Part shown: in pieces, positions 36,602 to 46,661 of the stretch | How positions within the stretch are numbered: position 1 is the stretch's first letter | How the letters are laid out: every line of letters starts with the position of its first letter | Assembly (NCBI RefSeq): GCF_017695965.1 | Contig: NZ_JAAORM010000005.1 | Coordinates: 186,001-250,000, forward strand | Source: Prochlorococcus marinus CUG1416 | GTDB lineage: Bacteria; Cyanobacteriota; Cyanobacteriia; PCC-6307; Cyanobiaceae | Length of the DNA: 64,000 bases | Direction of reading: 5' to 3' | Translations under genes and position numbers: made by a program | Notes under the pieces: generated by a model | Told to the model about the DNA's origin: nothing | What the model saw: only the letters and a program-made list of their open reading frames with translations | Databases searched by the model: none

Positions 36602-38635
36602 GTGAATCATATCAATAAAGGTAAACCATTCCCTTTAGGAAGTTCTCTAACTTCACAAGGAGTTAATTTTTCCCTAATTGCCACAAATGCAGAATATGTA
36701 GAAATATTATTGTTTGAAAAAGAGGACTCTATTTCCCCAAAAAGTATATTGAAACTAGATCATAATAATAATACTGGACCTTACTGGCATGCTGAAATAA
36801 AAAATTTAAATAAAGGTTGTATTTATGCTTTTAGAATAAAACAGAAAAATAATGGGGTTAATAATAACTACGAAAAAAAAGTTTTACTTGATCCTTGTTC
36901 AAGGGGTATTACTGGATGGGGAATTTATAAAAGAAAAAATGCATTGAAAACGCAAGAAAATACCAATTCTTGTCTTAAAAGCGTTGTTTGCGATAGAAAA
37001 CCATTTAATTTTAAAGATTATCCAAGACCGAAACATTCTTGGGAAGAAACAATTATTTATGAACTACACATCAAAGCCTTCACTGAATCAACGGATAAAG
37101 ATGAAAGTTGTTTTAAGAAGTTTTTAAAAAAAATTCCGTATCTCAAAGAACTAGGTATTACAGCAATTGAATTACTTCCAATTTTTTGTTTTGATCCAAC
37201 TGATGCACCAAATGGTTTAAAAAATTTTTGGGGTTATAGTCCAATTAATTGGTTTACTCCGCATTTTGAATATCTTACGAATGAATCCGCCGAAAAGAAT
37301 AGAGAGGAATTTAGAAGATTAGTAGAGGAATGTCATAAAGCAGACATTGAAGTCATCTTAGATGTTGTATACAATCACACTTCTGAGGGGGATTCTCAAG
37401 GGCCCGTAATATCTTGGAAAGGTATAGATGAAAATCTTTATTACTTCATTGGAAAAGATAAAAATTATCAGGACGTCTCTGGGTGTGGGAATACTATTGC
37501 AGCGAACAGAGGATTAGTTAGAAAAATAATAATTGAATCATTAAAATGTTGGGCAAGTGAATTAGGAGTTGATGGTTTTAGATTTGATTTAGGAATTGCA
37601 CTATCCAGAGGAGAAAATCTTTCGCCACTAGATAATCCTCCAATTTTTGAAGATATAGAATGTGAACCAGAACTTATTGATATTAAGTTGATAAGTGAAC
37701 CATGGGATTGTGGTGGTTTATATAAATTAGGTGATTTCCCATCTAAGAATACTTTCACTTGGAATGGTCATTTTAGAGATGACTTGCGGAGATTTTGGAA
37801 GGGAGATAAAGATACAGCTTGGAATATAAGCGATAAAATAAAAGGTAGTCCATCTATTTATAAAGAAGATAATATTTTCCCAAAATCAATAAATTTTATT
37901 ACTTCACATGATGGCTTCACCCTAAAAGATTTATTAACATTCAATAGAAAACATAATTTTGCTAATAAAGAACATAATAAAGATGGGGATAACCATAACA
38001 ATTCTTGGAATCATGGGATAGAGGGGCCAACTACAAACTTATTAATCAATGATTTAAGAAAAAGACAACAGAAAAATCTTATTCTTAGTTTACTTATCTC
38101 TAAAGGTGTTCCAATGCTATTAATGGGCGATGAAATAGGAAGGTCCCAAGGAGGTAACAATAATTCTTGGTGCCAAAATAATTTATTGGGTTGGATGAAT
38201 TGGGATCATAGTCAACAAGATTTGGAATTATTAGAATATTTTAAATACGTTATAAAAATTCGAAAAAAACTTATAAAGATTTTTAATCCATCATTATTAC
38301 CTCACAAGCAGAACGATGAAAACACTCCAAGATATCATTGGCATGGAACAAAGTTAAATAGCCCCGATTGGAGTAGTTGGTCTCACACAGTTGCTTTTAG
38401 CATTAATAAAGGCAAAACTAATCCTTTAGTCTGGATAGGTTTAAATGCATATTCAAAAAGTATCGATTTTCCCTTACCAAAATGTAACTATAATTGGCTA
38501 AACGTTATTGATACTAGCAAGTCTGAGATTTTTGAACCCTCAACTGTTAATGAAGAAACTGTTTCAATAAAGAGTAGAAGCTCTCTATTAATTATTTCAG
38601 AAGAAGTATTTGGAGCAAAAAATAATATATTCTAA
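36602..38635 (+). CDS. glgX: Glycogen debranching enzyme (GH13 isoamylase, GlgX type)
   Basis: Cleaves alpha-1,6 branches of glycogen. The 677-residue GTG-started protein has an N-terminal CBM48 domain (about 1-110, GKPFPLGSSLTSQGVNFSL) and a GH13 catalytic barrel with DVVYNHTSEGD, the nucleophile in GFRFDLG (D329), the acid/base in SEPWDCGG (E366) and the stabiliser in TSHDGFTL (D437), followed by a C-terminal beta domain. Size and order match GlgX/isoamylase. It points to glycogen storage and its night-time mobilisation. Confidence 0.92.
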   Translation: MNHINKGKPFPLGSSLTSQGVNFSLIATNAEYVEILLFEKEDSISPKSILKLDHNNNTGPYWHAEIKNLNKGCIYAFRIKQKNNGVNNNYEKKVLLDPCSRGITGWGIYKRKNALKTQENTNSCLKSVVCDRKPFNFKDYPRPKHSWEETIIYELHIKAFTESTDKDESCFKKFLKKIPYLKELGITAIELLPIFCFDPTDAPNGLKNFWGYSPINWFTPHFEYLTNESAEKNREEFRRLVEECHKADIEVILDVVYNHTSEGDSQGPVISWKGIDENLYYFIGKDKNYQDVSGCGNTIAANRGLVRKIIIESLKCWASELGVDGFRFDLGIALSRGENLSPLDNPPIFEDIECEPELIDIKLISEPWDCGGLYKLGDFPSKNTFTWNGHFRDDLRRFWKGDKDTAWNISDKIKGSPSIYKEDNIFPKSINFITSHDGFTLKDLLTFNRKHNFANKEHNKDGDNHNNSWNHGIEGPTTNLLINDLRKRQQKNLILSLLISKGVPMLLMGDEIGRSQGGNNNSWCQNNLLGWMNWDHSQQDLELLEYFKYVIKIRKKLIKIFNPSLLPHKQNDENTPRYHWHGTKLNSPDWSSWSHTVAFSINKGKTNPLVWIGLNAYSKSIDFPLPKCNYNWLNVIDTSKSEIFEPSTVNEETVSIKSRSSLLIISEEVFGAKNNIF

Positions 38636-38636
38636 A

Positions 38637-38707
38637 AGCGGGCGGCGGGAATCGAACCCGCATCTTCAGCTTGGAAGGCTGAGGTTTTACCACTAAACCA
38701 CGCCCGC
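38637..38707 (-). tRNA. tRNA-Gly (anticodon TCC)
   Basis: A 71-base tRNA on the minus strand. The acceptor GCGGGCG pairs with CGCCCGC, with T as discriminator. The anticodon stem TCAGC/GCTGA encloses CTTCCAA, so the anticodon is TCC. The D arm has TTTAGTGGTAAAAC and the T loop TTCGATT. CCA is not encoded. The 3' end lies one base from the glgX stop, so glgX and the tRNA are convergent. Confidence 0.95.
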
Positions 38708-38768
38708 AAAAAGTATTAGAATTACCATTGCAATAATACATTATCAAACAATCAACAACTTAAAAAGA

Positions 38769-40142
38769 TTGGAAAATTCACACTCAAAAAATATATCAGG
38801 ATCAAGAACAAGATTAATGCTTTCCTACGGGCTTGGAGATGCTGGGACAGGGCTTGCTAATGCTCAATTTGGTTTTTACCTATTCCCATTCTTTACTTGT
38901 GCGGCTGGATTACCCCCTTGGATAGCGAGTTCTATCTTGATGATAATCAAGCTTTGGGATGCAATTAATGATCCTTTGATTGGCTGGATGAGCGACCATA
39001 CCCAATCAAGATGGGGGCCAAGACTACCTTGGATGATTGGAGCATCACTTCCTTTGGGAATTTTTTTAGCTGCAATGTGGTGGATACCCAATAATTACAG
39101 CATCAGAGAAAAGACTTTTTATTACATATGCACATCAATTTTGTATATGACAGCCTATACATCTGTAAATCTTCCTTATGGAGCATTATCCACAGAAATT
39201 AGTGAAGATGAAAATATAAGAACTAGACTTAACGCCGCCAGATTTACAGGCTCAATATTAGCTTCTCTAACAGGATTAACTGTAGGTGCAATATTTCTAA
39301 CAAAGGGAGATACTGGTTACCTAACTATGGGAAGAATATCTGGCACGATCGTTACACTAATAACTTTACTTTCTACTTGGGGCCTAGCTCCATATGCAAA
39401 GATCGCAAGAAAGCCTATCAATAAAATACAGCCAATAAAAAATCAATTCAAGCGTATTTTAAAAAATAAAATTTTTATAAAAGTGATATATCTTTATTTA
39501 CTTCTCTGGTGTGGACTTCAGTTAATGCAAACAGTTTCATTAATATATTTGCAACAAGTAATGAATGTACCAAGAGGGATATCCTTTTGGATTATCATTC
39601 CTTTCCAAATAAGTGCTCTGTTAGGATTGCAAGTCTGGAGCTTTTATTCTAATAAATATGGAAGAATTAAAGCATTAAAAATAGGTGGACTTATATGGAT
39701 TGGTGGTTGCTTGATTGCAATGATATTACCTCCATTGTCAAATAATTTTGAAATTACTAATTTCAATATTGATTCTATAAAAATGTTAGCTTTATTTCTC
39801 ACAATATTATTTGTTGGTTTTGGTGCATCAACAGCATATTTAATACCTTGGTCTTTATTGCCAGACGCTATTGATCATGACCCGGAGAAGGCCGCAGGAA
39901 TTTATACTGCTTGGATGGTTTTATGCCAAAAATTAGGTATTGCTTTAAGCGTAGGATTATTTGGTTATCTTCTTACTCTTACTGGGTTCAAGCAAGCAGC
40001 CTGTCAGGGAATTATTGATATCACTCAACCAGATTCTGCATTAATAACAGTAAGGATTTGCATGGGTTTAATACCTTCTATACTTGTCTACTGGGGTCTA
40101 TTAATTATGCGAAAATGGGATCAAGAATTAATTACGAACTAA
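38769..40142 (+). CDS. GPH-family cation symporter (MFS sugar transporter)
   Basis: A 457-residue, 12-span transporter of the glycoside-pentoside-hexuronide (melibiose carrier) type. It has the family loop KLWDAINDPLIGWMSDHTQS near residues 62-81, RWGPRLPWM, and the mid-protein TRLNAARF and DAIDHD blocks. The start is TTG 38769. Substrate unknown; in this family it is a sugar or sugar acid carried with Na+ or H+. It lies beside glgX but divergent tRNA-Gly sits between them, so a link is only positional. Confidence 0.85.
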   Translation: MENSHSKNISGSRTRLMLSYGLGDAGTGLANAQFGFYLFPFFTCAAGLPPWIASSILMIIKLWDAINDPLIGWMSDHTQSRWGPRLPWMIGASLPLGIFLAAMWWIPNNYSIREKTFYYICTSILYMTAYTSVNLPYGALSTEISEDENIRTRLNAARFTGSILASLTGLTVGAIFLTKGDTGYLTMGRISGTIVTLITLLSTWGLAPYAKIARKPINKIQPIKNQFKRILKNKIFIKVIYLYLLLWCGLQLMQTVSLIYLQQVMNVPRGISFWIIIPFQISALLGLQVWSFYSNKYGRIKALKIGGLIWIGGCLIAMILPPLSNNFEITNFNIDSIKMLALFLTILFVGFGASTAYLIPWSLLPDAIDHDPEKAAGIYTAWMVLCQKLGIALSVGLFGYLLTLTGFKQAACQGIIDITQPDSALITVRICMGLIPSILVYWGLLIMRKWDQELITN

Positions 40143-40151
40143 TATAGAAAT

Positions 40152-40907
40152 ATGTATTATCCTAGGTTTTTCAAAAGACTCCTAAGCAGCCTAATCATTG
40201 GTGGGCAAGCAATTAATTTTATCTTTAAAGGTAAAATTTCAAAGAATGATCTCTTTGATCAACTAATGGAGTCAGGTCCGGGAAGTTTGTTAATTGTATT
40301 AATTACAGGAATTGCTGCAGGTACAGTATTTAATATTCAAGTTGCATCACAACTGACAAGTATGGGAGTTTCAAGTGAAATAGGAGGTTTATTAGCAGTA
40401 GGAATGGCAAGAGAAATGGCACCTCTTCTAACTGCTACCTTAATGACTGGGAAGGTTGCCACAGCTTATGCTGCTCAACTAGGTACTATGAAAGTTACAG
40501 AACAAATTGAAGCCATAACAATGTTAAGAACAGAACCAGTCCAATATTTGGTAGTTCCAAGGTTGCTATCAATGGTAATAATGTCTCCGATACAGTGTCT
40601 TTTATTTTTATCTGTGTCTTTGTGGAGTGGACAAATTTGGAGCACAATTTTTTATAAAGTTCCTCCAATAGTTTTTTGGACATCTGTAAGATCAGGTAAT
40701 GTAAGCTTAACCAGTACAGACTTAACTTCAATGTTGATAAAATCTGTAGTGTTTGGGTTACTTATTTCAATTATTGCTTGTGGATATGGACTCACCACTA
40801 AAGGTGGTCCAAAAGAAGTTGGAACAAGTACAACAGGAGCGGTTGTAATGACTCTTGTTACTGTATCTTTAATGGATGTGTTCCTAACACAAATTTTATT
40901 TGGATGA
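40152..40907 (+). CDS. MlaE-family ABC transporter permease
   Basis: Membrane subunit of a lipid-trafficking ABC system that moves phospholipid between membranes. The 251-residue product has about five spans and the MlaE signatures GMAREMAPLLTATLMTGKV, EQIEAITMLRTEPVQYLVVPR and CGYGLTTKGGPKEVGTSTT. The ATPase and substrate-binding MCE subunits are not adjacent. It is 9 bases after the transporter gene and overlaps or abuts DUF3119. Confidence 0.9.
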   Translation: MYYPRFFKRLLSSLIIGGQAINFIFKGKISKNDLFDQLMESGPGSLLIVLITGIAAGTVFNIQVASQLTSMGVSSEIGGLLAVGMAREMAPLLTATLMTGKVATAYAAQLGTMKVTEQIEAITMLRTEPVQYLVVPRLLSMVIMSPIQCLLFLSVSLWSGQIWSTIFYKVPPIVFWTSVRSGNVSLTSTDLTSMLIKSVVFGLLISIIACGYGLTTKGGPKEVGTSTTGAVVMTLVTVSLMDVFLTQILFG

Positions 40908-40911
40908 GTCT

Positions 40912-41316
40912 ATGTTTAACCCTAAATCAGAAAAGGAAGAATCTGTAATAATATCACCATCATTTCAATTGCCAATCATCGTAATAGTTTTAAGTTTTAT
41001 GCTTTTATTTCTAAATATTGGTTCTTGGCCTACAATAGTTTCTGCATCTTTTAGCTTTTTTTTATTACTTCAAGCATTTACATTAAGAATAAAAATAACA
41101 AGTGATGATTTTATCGTTTTACAATTAGGGAAAGAGATTAGAACTTTTCCCTTCAAGAACTGGATATCTTGGAAATTCTTTTTTCCTATAATCCCCGGTA
41201 TTTTTTATTTCAGAGAAAAGTCAAGTCCTCATTTATTACCAATATTATTTAATCCAAAACAATTAAAAGATGAACTTTTAAAAAAAGTTGACTCCCTGGA
41301 AATTAAAAAATCCTAA
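40912..41316 (+). CDS. DUF3119 membrane protein
   Basis: A 134-residue protein from ATG 40912 (TTG 40900 would overlap mlaE by eight bases). Two hydrophobic stretches near the middle of the first half (LPIIVIVLSFMLLFLNIG and TIVSASFSFFLLLQAFTL) are followed by a PH-like soluble part (ITSDDFIVLQLGKEIRTFPFKNWISW). The pattern is the cyanobacterial DUF3119 family, role unknown. Tight coupling with the MlaE-type permease suggests a link to lipid transport, which is inference. Confidence 0.8.
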   Translation: MFNPKSEKEESVIISPSFQLPIIVIVLSFMLLFLNIGSWPTIVSASFSFFLLLQAFTLRIKITSDDFIVLQLGKEIRTFPFKNWISWKFFFPIIPGIFYFREKSSPHLLPILFNPKQLKDELLKKVDSLEIKKS

Positions 41317-41353
41317 AATTTAGTTTTTGCTTAATCTTCAAAAAATTATTTAA

Positions 41354-42361
41354 ATGACCAATAAAGAAATTTCAAACAGTCATCCTCAGAAGGAATTAAT
41401 AATAGATAAGTCGATTTCAGATGATAAAACCAAACCAATTAGCAAGAAAAATACCACGCAAAATAAAAAAACTGCTTCAAAAAACGAGAAAGCAAACAAA
41501 CCTTTTGATGAAATTTCTAATGAGATTTTTAGCGATCTCCTTTCAAAAAAAGACTCTTTAGTAAAAGAAATAAAAGTGCTAGAAACAAAAAAAACTGAAT
41601 TAGAAAAAGATATTGAGGCAAACTTTAAAGGACATTCAGATAATATTGCTAAAAGAGTTAAAGGCTTTCAAGAGTACTTAACTGGGGCTTTACAGAATCT
41701 TTCACAAAACGTTGAGAAACTTGAATTAGTCTCTCAACCAATAATCGTAAAGCCATCACCACTTGATGAAACAAAGAAAGACAGTACAAATAATGTGGTT
41801 AATGTTCCTGCTCTTTCTGAAACATTCAAGCCAGATGAGCAGATCATAAGAAACTGCTTTTCAACTTTCACAGGACAACCTGATTTTTATGCTGAACCTT
41901 GGAAATTAAGACGAAGTCTTGATTCATCAGATATAGAAACCATTGATGATTGGTTCTTTAATATGGGTGGCAGAGGTTCTTTAGAAAGTCGAGGATCTCG
42001 ACAAAAAAATGCCTTATTATCAGCTGGTTTAATATCTATTCTTGGCGAATTGTATGGAGATCAGTTTCAGACTCTTATCTTAGCCTCGCAGCCTGAAAGA
42101 TTAGGAGAATGGAGAAGAATTCTTCAAGATTCACTTGGTCTTACAAGAGATGACTTTGGACCTAATAGTGGGATTGTTCTTTTTGAAAGGCCTGAAGGTG
42201 TCATCGAAAGAGCTGATAGATTAGAAGCCAATGAAGAATTGCCATTTATTATAATTGATGCGGCAGAAACCTCTGTTGAAATTCCAATACTTCAATTCCC
42301 ATTATGGGTCGCATTTGCCGGATCAGATAAAGAAATTTACGATGATCTTGAACTAAACTAA
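41354..42361 (+). CDS. DUF3086 protein
   Basis: A 335-residue cytoplasmic protein. The N terminus (about 1-60) is Lys-, Ser- and Asn-rich and probably disordered; residues 60-120 look like a coiled coil ([19 protein letters not shown]). The C-terminal domain (about 160-330) carries the family's conserved blocks [40 protein letters not shown] and [20 protein letters not shown]. The family is cyanobacteria-specific with no known function. It sits between DUF3119 and plsY in what looks like a lipid-related operon. Confidence 0.82.
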   Translation: MTNKEISNSHPQKELIIDKSISDDKTKPISKKNTTQNKKTASKNEKANKPFDEISNEIFSDLLSKKDSLVKEIKVLETKKTELEKDIEANFKGHSDNIAKRVKGFQEYLTGALQNLSQNVEKLELVSQPIIVKPSPLDETKKDSTNNVVNVPALSETFKPDEQIIRNCFSTFTGQPDFYAEPWKLRRSLDSSDIETIDDWFFNMGGRGSLESRGSRQKNALLSAGLISILGELYGDQFQTLILASQPERLGEWRRILQDSLGLTRDDFGPNSGIVLFERPEGVIERADRLEANEELPFIIIDAAETSVEIPILQFPLWVAFAGSDKEIYDDLELN

Positions 42362-42366
42362 TCTTT

Positions 42367-42957
42367 ATGAATATCTTAATAATCTTTACAAGTTATGTTT
42401 TAGGATCACTTCCGACAGGTTTTTTAATTGGGAAATATATCAAAAATATAGATCTAAGAACTATAGGTTCTGGATCTACAGGTGCCACAAATGTCTTAAG
42501 AAATGTTGGAAAATGGCCAGCACTTTTTGTCTTTATCATTGACGTTGGGAAAGGCCTTATTGCAGTAAAAATTGCTCAATATTACACCGATCAAGGATTA
42601 ATAGAAGTTTTAGCAGGCATATCCGCTATCTCAGGACATATTTGGCCAATATGGCTTAGAGGTAAAGGAGGGAAAGCTGTTGCGACTGGATTAGGCATGT
42701 TTTTGGCTCTTTCTTGGAAAGTTGGACTAGCATCTCTTGGCATTTTTTTAATAGTCCTAACAAAAACTAAATTTGTTTCTTTATCAAGTATTTCAGCTGC
42801 AATCTTACTTCCTATTTTTATGTTTTTTTACCTCGGTAATTTTATGCACTCATACTTTTTTATAAGTTTAATTGTGGCATTTTTAGTAATCTGGAAACAT
42901 AGAACAAACATAACAAGATTGTTAAAGGGAGAAGAATCCAAAATTAACCAGAATTAA
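42367..42957 (+). CDS. plsY: Glycerol-3-phosphate acyltransferase PlsY
   Basis: Membrane acyltransferase that makes lysophosphatidic acid from acyl-phosphate. The 196-residue product has the three conserved loops: [16 protein letters not shown] with [27 protein letters not shown]-like [13 protein letters not shown], and [21 protein letters not shown]. About five membrane segments. It ends with a 14-base overlap with the convergent pyrF. Confidence 0.95.
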   Translation: MNILIIFTSYVLGSLPTGFLIGKYIKNIDLRTIGSGSTGATNVLRNVGKWPALFVFIIDVGKGLIAVKIAQYYTDQGLIEVLAGISAISGHIWPIWLRGKGGKAVATGLGMFLALSWKVGLASLGIFLIVLTKTKFVSLSSISAAILLPIFMFFYLGNFMHSYFFISLIVAFLVIWKHRTNITRLLKGEESKINQN

Positions 42958-43675
42958 TAGATTTAAATATTTCTATTAGAACTTTATTAGGATCTATAGA
43001 TTTTGATATTGATCTGCCAATAACTAATTTAGAAGCGCCATTATCTATAGCTTCATGCGGAGTCATAATTCTATTTTGATCATCTTTATTATCAATCTTT
43101 AACCTTATACCTGGTGTAATTAGTTCAAAATTATCCTTATAAATAGATCTCAACATTTTTACCTCCCAAGGGGAGCATACACATCCATCTAATCCAGCAT
43201 CAAAAGACAACTTTGCAAGTCTCAATACATTTTCTTCAATTGAATTATTTCTATCAAGATCAGTTTGAAAATCTTTAAGTGAGAAACTGGTTAATACAGT
43301 TATGCCAACAACAACTGGAGGTTTTACACTGACTGAGAGAGCTCCTTCTAGAGATGCTTTTTTCGAAGCCTTAAGAGCTTTTAGACCTGCTGAAGCATGA
43401 ATAGAAATCATATCAACCCCTAATTTTGAAACTTGGAAACATGCTGCAAGCATGGTATTTGGAATATCATGAAATTTTAAGTCTAAAAAAATTTTTTTAT
43501 TTAAACTTTTTAATATTTCAATAACTTTTGGACCTTCCCTAACAAAAAGCTCTAAACCAACTTTCACCCACTTAATATTAGGACATTTTTCTAGAAGTAA
43601 TTTTGCTTGACTTAGATCTAGTCCATCAATTGCCAATATTATTTTATCTTCTGAATTAAATCTGTTATTCATCAA
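42944..43675 (-). CDS. pyrF: Orotidine 5'-phosphate decarboxylase
   Basis: Last step of UMP synthesis. The 243-residue barrel has the catalytic [11 protein letters not shown] loop (K-x-D-x-x-x-N pattern with the second Asp contributed by the partner), an N-terminal [13 protein letters not shown], and GITVLTS and LITPGIRL. A single-domain enzyme of group I. It converges on plsY with a 14-base overlap and follows tyrS by 3 bases. Confidence 0.95.
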   Translation of the reverse strand: MMNNRFNSEDKIILAIDGLDLSQAKLLLEKCPNIKWVKVGLELFVREGPKVIEILKSLNKKIFLDLKFHDIPNTMLAACFQVSKLGVDMISIHASAGLKALKASKKASLEGALSVSVKPPVVVGITVLTSFSLKDFQTDLDRNNSIEENVLRLAKLSFDAGLDGCVCSPWEVKMLRSIYKDNFELITPGIRLKIDNKDDQNRIMTPHEAIDNGASKLVIGRSISKSIDPNKVLIEIFKSINSG

Positions 43676-43678
43676 TTT

Positions 43679-44917
43679 TCAGTTTTCAAACCTCTTAATT
43701 ATTTTTTTTCCAATTTGCAAAATCTTCCCTTCCAAATCATTTTTTGAATCAAACACTAACTCAGGATTTATTACTTTCTGGCTATCAATTTTTACGCCTC
43801 CACCTTTGATAGATCTTTTGGATTCACTGCTAGATTTGAAAAGTTTTAGAGCACTTAACAAGTAAAAAAACTTAACTGGAAAAACTATTTCTTTTAATGA
43901 AATCTCTGGAATATCTCCAACTTCTTCTTTGTTTCCAAGGAATATTTTTTCGCAGTTCGATTGCGCCTTTAATGCTTCTTCAGCCCCATGGAATAAAGTC
44001 GTAACTTCTAAAGCCATTTTTCTCTGTAATTCACGAGGATTTGAGTTTTCAAGAAAACTCAAATCTAATTCAGTAAGTAATTCAAAATAGGTAGGTATTA
44101 TATTGTCGGGTACTTTTTCTAACTTTGAAAACATTGTAAGAGAATCATCAGTCAAACCTACAGTGTTAAATTCAGATTTACTCATCTTCTTAATTCCATC
44201 TAAACCTGTCAAAATTGGCAACAGAACACCAAATTGAGGTTCTTGTTTAAAATACCTTTGAAGATCTCTTCCTATTGCAATATTAAATTTCTGATCTGTA
44301 CCTCCAAGCTCAATATCTGATTGAACAACTACCGAATCGTAACCTTGTAATAGTGGATATAAAAATTCATGCAAAGCAATTGGAACTTGTGAAGTGTACC
44401 TTTTATTAAATTCCTCCTTAGCTAGCATTTGACTAACTGTTGCACTCCCCATTAATTCAATTATCGAATTAAGATTTAAATCTTTTAACCATTCACTGTT
44501 ATATCTAATTTCTATTCTATCTTTTGAATCAAAATCTAAAATAGATTCATTAGCTGGCTTCCCCATTCCTAGTTGGGACAAGTATGTTTTTGCATTATCC
44601 TTAACTTGTTTCTCCGATAACTGCACTCTTGTTTTATTTTTTCCAGTTGGGTCTCCTATTTGAGCAGTAAAATCACCAATAATTAAAACTGCAATATGTC
44701 CATTATCTTGGAATGCCCTAAGTTTTTTAAACAATATGCTATGCCCGAGGTGGATATCGGTTCCAGTTGGATCGATTCCGAGTTTAACCCTTAATTTTTT
44801 ATTATTTTTTTTCGCATTATCAATTATCTCCGAAAAAGTATTATCAGTACCCTTAATTGGAAAGTATTCTTCTATTCCTCTTGTCAGCCATGATGGCAAT
44901 ATTAATTGATCAGACAT
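43679..44917 (-). CDS. tyrS: Tyrosyl-tRNA synthetase
   Basis: Charges tRNA-Tyr. The 412-residue class I synthetase has the HIGH motif as HLGH (in [12 protein letters not shown]), the tyrosine pocket in [20 protein letters not shown], and the KMSKS loop KMSKSEFN. An S4-like C-terminal domain completes it. It is of the longer TyrZ-like type. It is part of a minus-strand run DUF1825-tyrS-pyrF. Confidence 0.95.
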   Translation of the reverse strand: MSDQLILPSWLTRGIEEYFPIKGTDNTFSEIIDNAKKNNKKLRVKLGIDPTGTDIHLGHSILFKKLRAFQDNGHIAVLIIGDFTAQIGDPTGKNKTRVQLSEKQVKDNAKTYLSQLGMGKPANESILDFDSKDRIEIRYNSEWLKDLNLNSIIELMGSATVSQMLAKEEFNKRYTSQVPIALHEFLYPLLQGYDSVVVQSDIELGGTDQKFNIAIGRDLQRYFKQEPQFGVLLPILTGLDGIKKMSKSEFNTVGLTDDSLTMFSKLEKVPDNIIPTYFELLTELDLSFLENSNPRELQRKMALEVTTLFHGAEEALKAQSNCEKIFLGNKEEVGDIPEISLKEIVFPVKFFYLLSALKLFKSSSESKRSIKGGGVKIDSQKVINPELVFDSKNDLEGKILQIGKKIIKRFEN

Positions 44918-44936
44918 GTAGCTTTAACTGTTAAAT

Positions 44937-45260
44937 TTAAGAAGTTTTATCAAGTTCATCCTTCATTCTTATTAAGGTTTTATTCATTTGATCAAACATT
45001 TGATCAGGAGTAATACCAAATTGGCTTAATTGTGTTTTTAATTGTTCTACTGTCATTTTTGCTTGAAAATCCTCAGACAATTCAAATCTCTTCATAAAAA
45101 CCTTATAACGGTCCATTAGAGATTCCATTTTTTTTATAAACATTTTTTTACCTTCTCTGTCAAATTTTCCATAATCAGAGCCAAGTTTCATAAGTTCTTG
45201 GTAATCAGTAAAAAGCTTTTTAGCTTCTTCTTGAACGATGTCTGACTCAAAGAATCCCAT
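44937..45260 (-). CDS. DUF1825 protein
   Basis: A small, soluble cyanobacterial protein of unknown function. From the Met of MGFFESDIVQEEAKKLFTDY the product has 107 residues; eight extra upstream residues (to 45284) are possible but the family starts at MGFF or MAFF. It is almost wholly helical, charged (FDREGKKMFIKKMESLM) and has no membrane segment. Nearly all cyanobacteria have it, so an information or regulatory role is likely, but none is established. Confidence 0.82.
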   Translation of the reverse strand: MGFFESDIVQEEAKKLFTDYQELMKLGSDYGKFDREGKKMFIKKMESLMDRYKVFMKRFELSEDFQAKMTVEQLKTQLSQFGITPDQMFDQMNKTLIRMKDELDKTS

Positions 45261-45465
45261 ACTAGTAAACTCCTTTATTTGCAATGCTTCTGATTGATTT
45301 CATATAGTTCAAAGTTTGAACTTCTAAATTTTGAACTGTGATGATTACTGACATTTTAAAAAAAGTTCAAAGAAAGTTCAAATTAAAACTTGAATTTTTA
45401 ATATAATCTATTTTACATCAAAAAAATGATTGTTTGATTCATTAATTTTTTCAGCATACACAATA

Positions 45466-45800
45466 TCAACATTTAAAGATTCTGAAATTATCTCGAGCTC
45501 CCTCATCACCAAGTTTTTTAGCAACCTTCGAATCACTACAAGCTTTCTTCCACTTATTATTCATAAAATTATATACGTCACCTCTGGCTCTATAAACATC
45601 AGCAGGGCTTATCAGATCGAGATCCCTATCTAATTCCAAATTTTCAACCTCTTCTTGTTAAGGAGCTATAGAAATTGCTTTTGAATAATGATCTAATGCT
45701 TCTTTTAGATATTGTTTTGCTTTTGATCTTTCGTTTATATCTTTATATAAAAAATATAATTCATATTTAAAAATATTCAAAAACTCAAGCTTATGAAAAG
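45466..45800 (-). pseudogene. Decayed TPR-repeat gene
   Basis: Reading the minus strand in one frame gives a TPR-like stretch (NERSKAKQYLKEALDHYSKA, then ISIAP), interrupted by an in-frame TAA at 45658-45660. It continues in the same frame for 64 codons with DVYRARGDVYNF, KKACSDSKVAKKLGDEGARD to a TGA at 45466-45468. The second block resembles the C-terminal end of picocyanobacterial TPR proteins (Ala-Cys-x-Asp, Lys-Ala, Leu-Gly-Asp). No start codon is clear at the 5' side. The most economical reading is a dead gene remnant; a readthrough protein is less likely. Confidence 0.5.
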
Positions 45801-46025
45801 TTTTTCATGGGCTCTTTAAAACTAAAAAATAAAAATATCTTTTCTTGCATTTTTTCCTGCTCAAAAAATCCCATTTCTATTTTTTTACTTCGCAAGATTA
45901 AAGCTCAATTACAAAATGACAAGAATCTTTTAAATTGATTAGAACATTAATAAATTTTAGTTTATAAATAATTCTTTGATTTATATTTTTTCAGAATTAA
46001 ATTTAGTAGACATATTTCATAAATA
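45801..46025. other. Short spacer before the GIY-YIG-like gene
   Basis: No supported gene. Only a 28-codon minus-strand ORF is present near 45860-45780, probably chance. Together with the flanking pseudogene (45466-45800) and the spacer 45261-45465, this makes a 765-base low-density patch consistent with local gene decay. Confidence 0.4.
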
Positions 46026-46637
46026 TTGGAAAAATTCAACATAAATAATATTCCAAAACAAAATAGACAATTTGAATTATTTGGTGCAAATGTAAATACA
46101 TCAATTAATTTTCAAAACTCAAATAATCTAAAAATCAAAGGCGAAATCTTAACTGAATGGAGAGATAGAATCCATAATCACCAATTCAAGATTTCAAAAG
46201 ATACTCACAATAAAACTTTGCACCAAACAAGTCTTCCTATAAATACAATTTCCAATGAAAGAAAAATTGATCCTTTTTCGCTGCAGCCATTATCATTGAA
46301 CTTTTGGAGAACCAATCAATATATACACAATGGTCCAGCAATGTATTTTGTAATTGACTCGATGGATAGTTCTAAAATAATCCTTTATATAGGTGAAACA
46401 AATTCAGCAAATAAAAGATGGAAGGGAGAACATGACTGTAAAAATTACCTCATGAACTATAAAGAAGCCTTAGCTTATAACAATCTCTCAAGTGACCAAG
46501 ATATTCGTTTCTTCTTAGATGTGCCGAAAGAAGTAAAATTAAGACGTAAATTAGAACAGCAACTGATATATTTATGGTTACCACCTTTTAATAAAGAAAC
46601 CCGAGATAGGTGGGCAACTACTTTCACAAACAACTAA
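46026..46637 (+). CDS. GIY-YIG-like nuclease domain protein, unusual
   Basis: A 203-residue protein (TTG start). The N-terminal 95 residues are polar and low in recognisable motifs. From about residue 105 it shows a GIY-YIG-type core: YFVIDSMDSSKIILYIGETNSANKRW, with the YIG at the second strand and an Arg in RW, then a His-Asp pair (GEHDCKNYL) and a later Glu in RRKLEQQLIYLWLPPFN, the positions expected for the active site. The first tyrosine of GIY appears replaced (YFV). It could be a DNA-acting enzyme, but the target is unknown; it stands alone between a decayed gene and pepA. Confidence 0.65.
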   Translation: MEKFNINNIPKQNRQFELFGANVNTSINFQNSNNLKIKGEILTEWRDRIHNHQFKISKDTHNKTLHQTSLPINTISNERKIDPFSLQPLSLNFWRTNQYIHNGPAMYFVIDSMDSSKIILYIGETNSANKRWKGEHDCKNYLMNYKEALAYNNLSSDQDIRFFLDVPKEVKLRRKLEQQLIYLWLPPFNKETRDRWATTFTNN

Positions 46638-46661
46638 AAGTTAATTAAATCCATTTTACAA

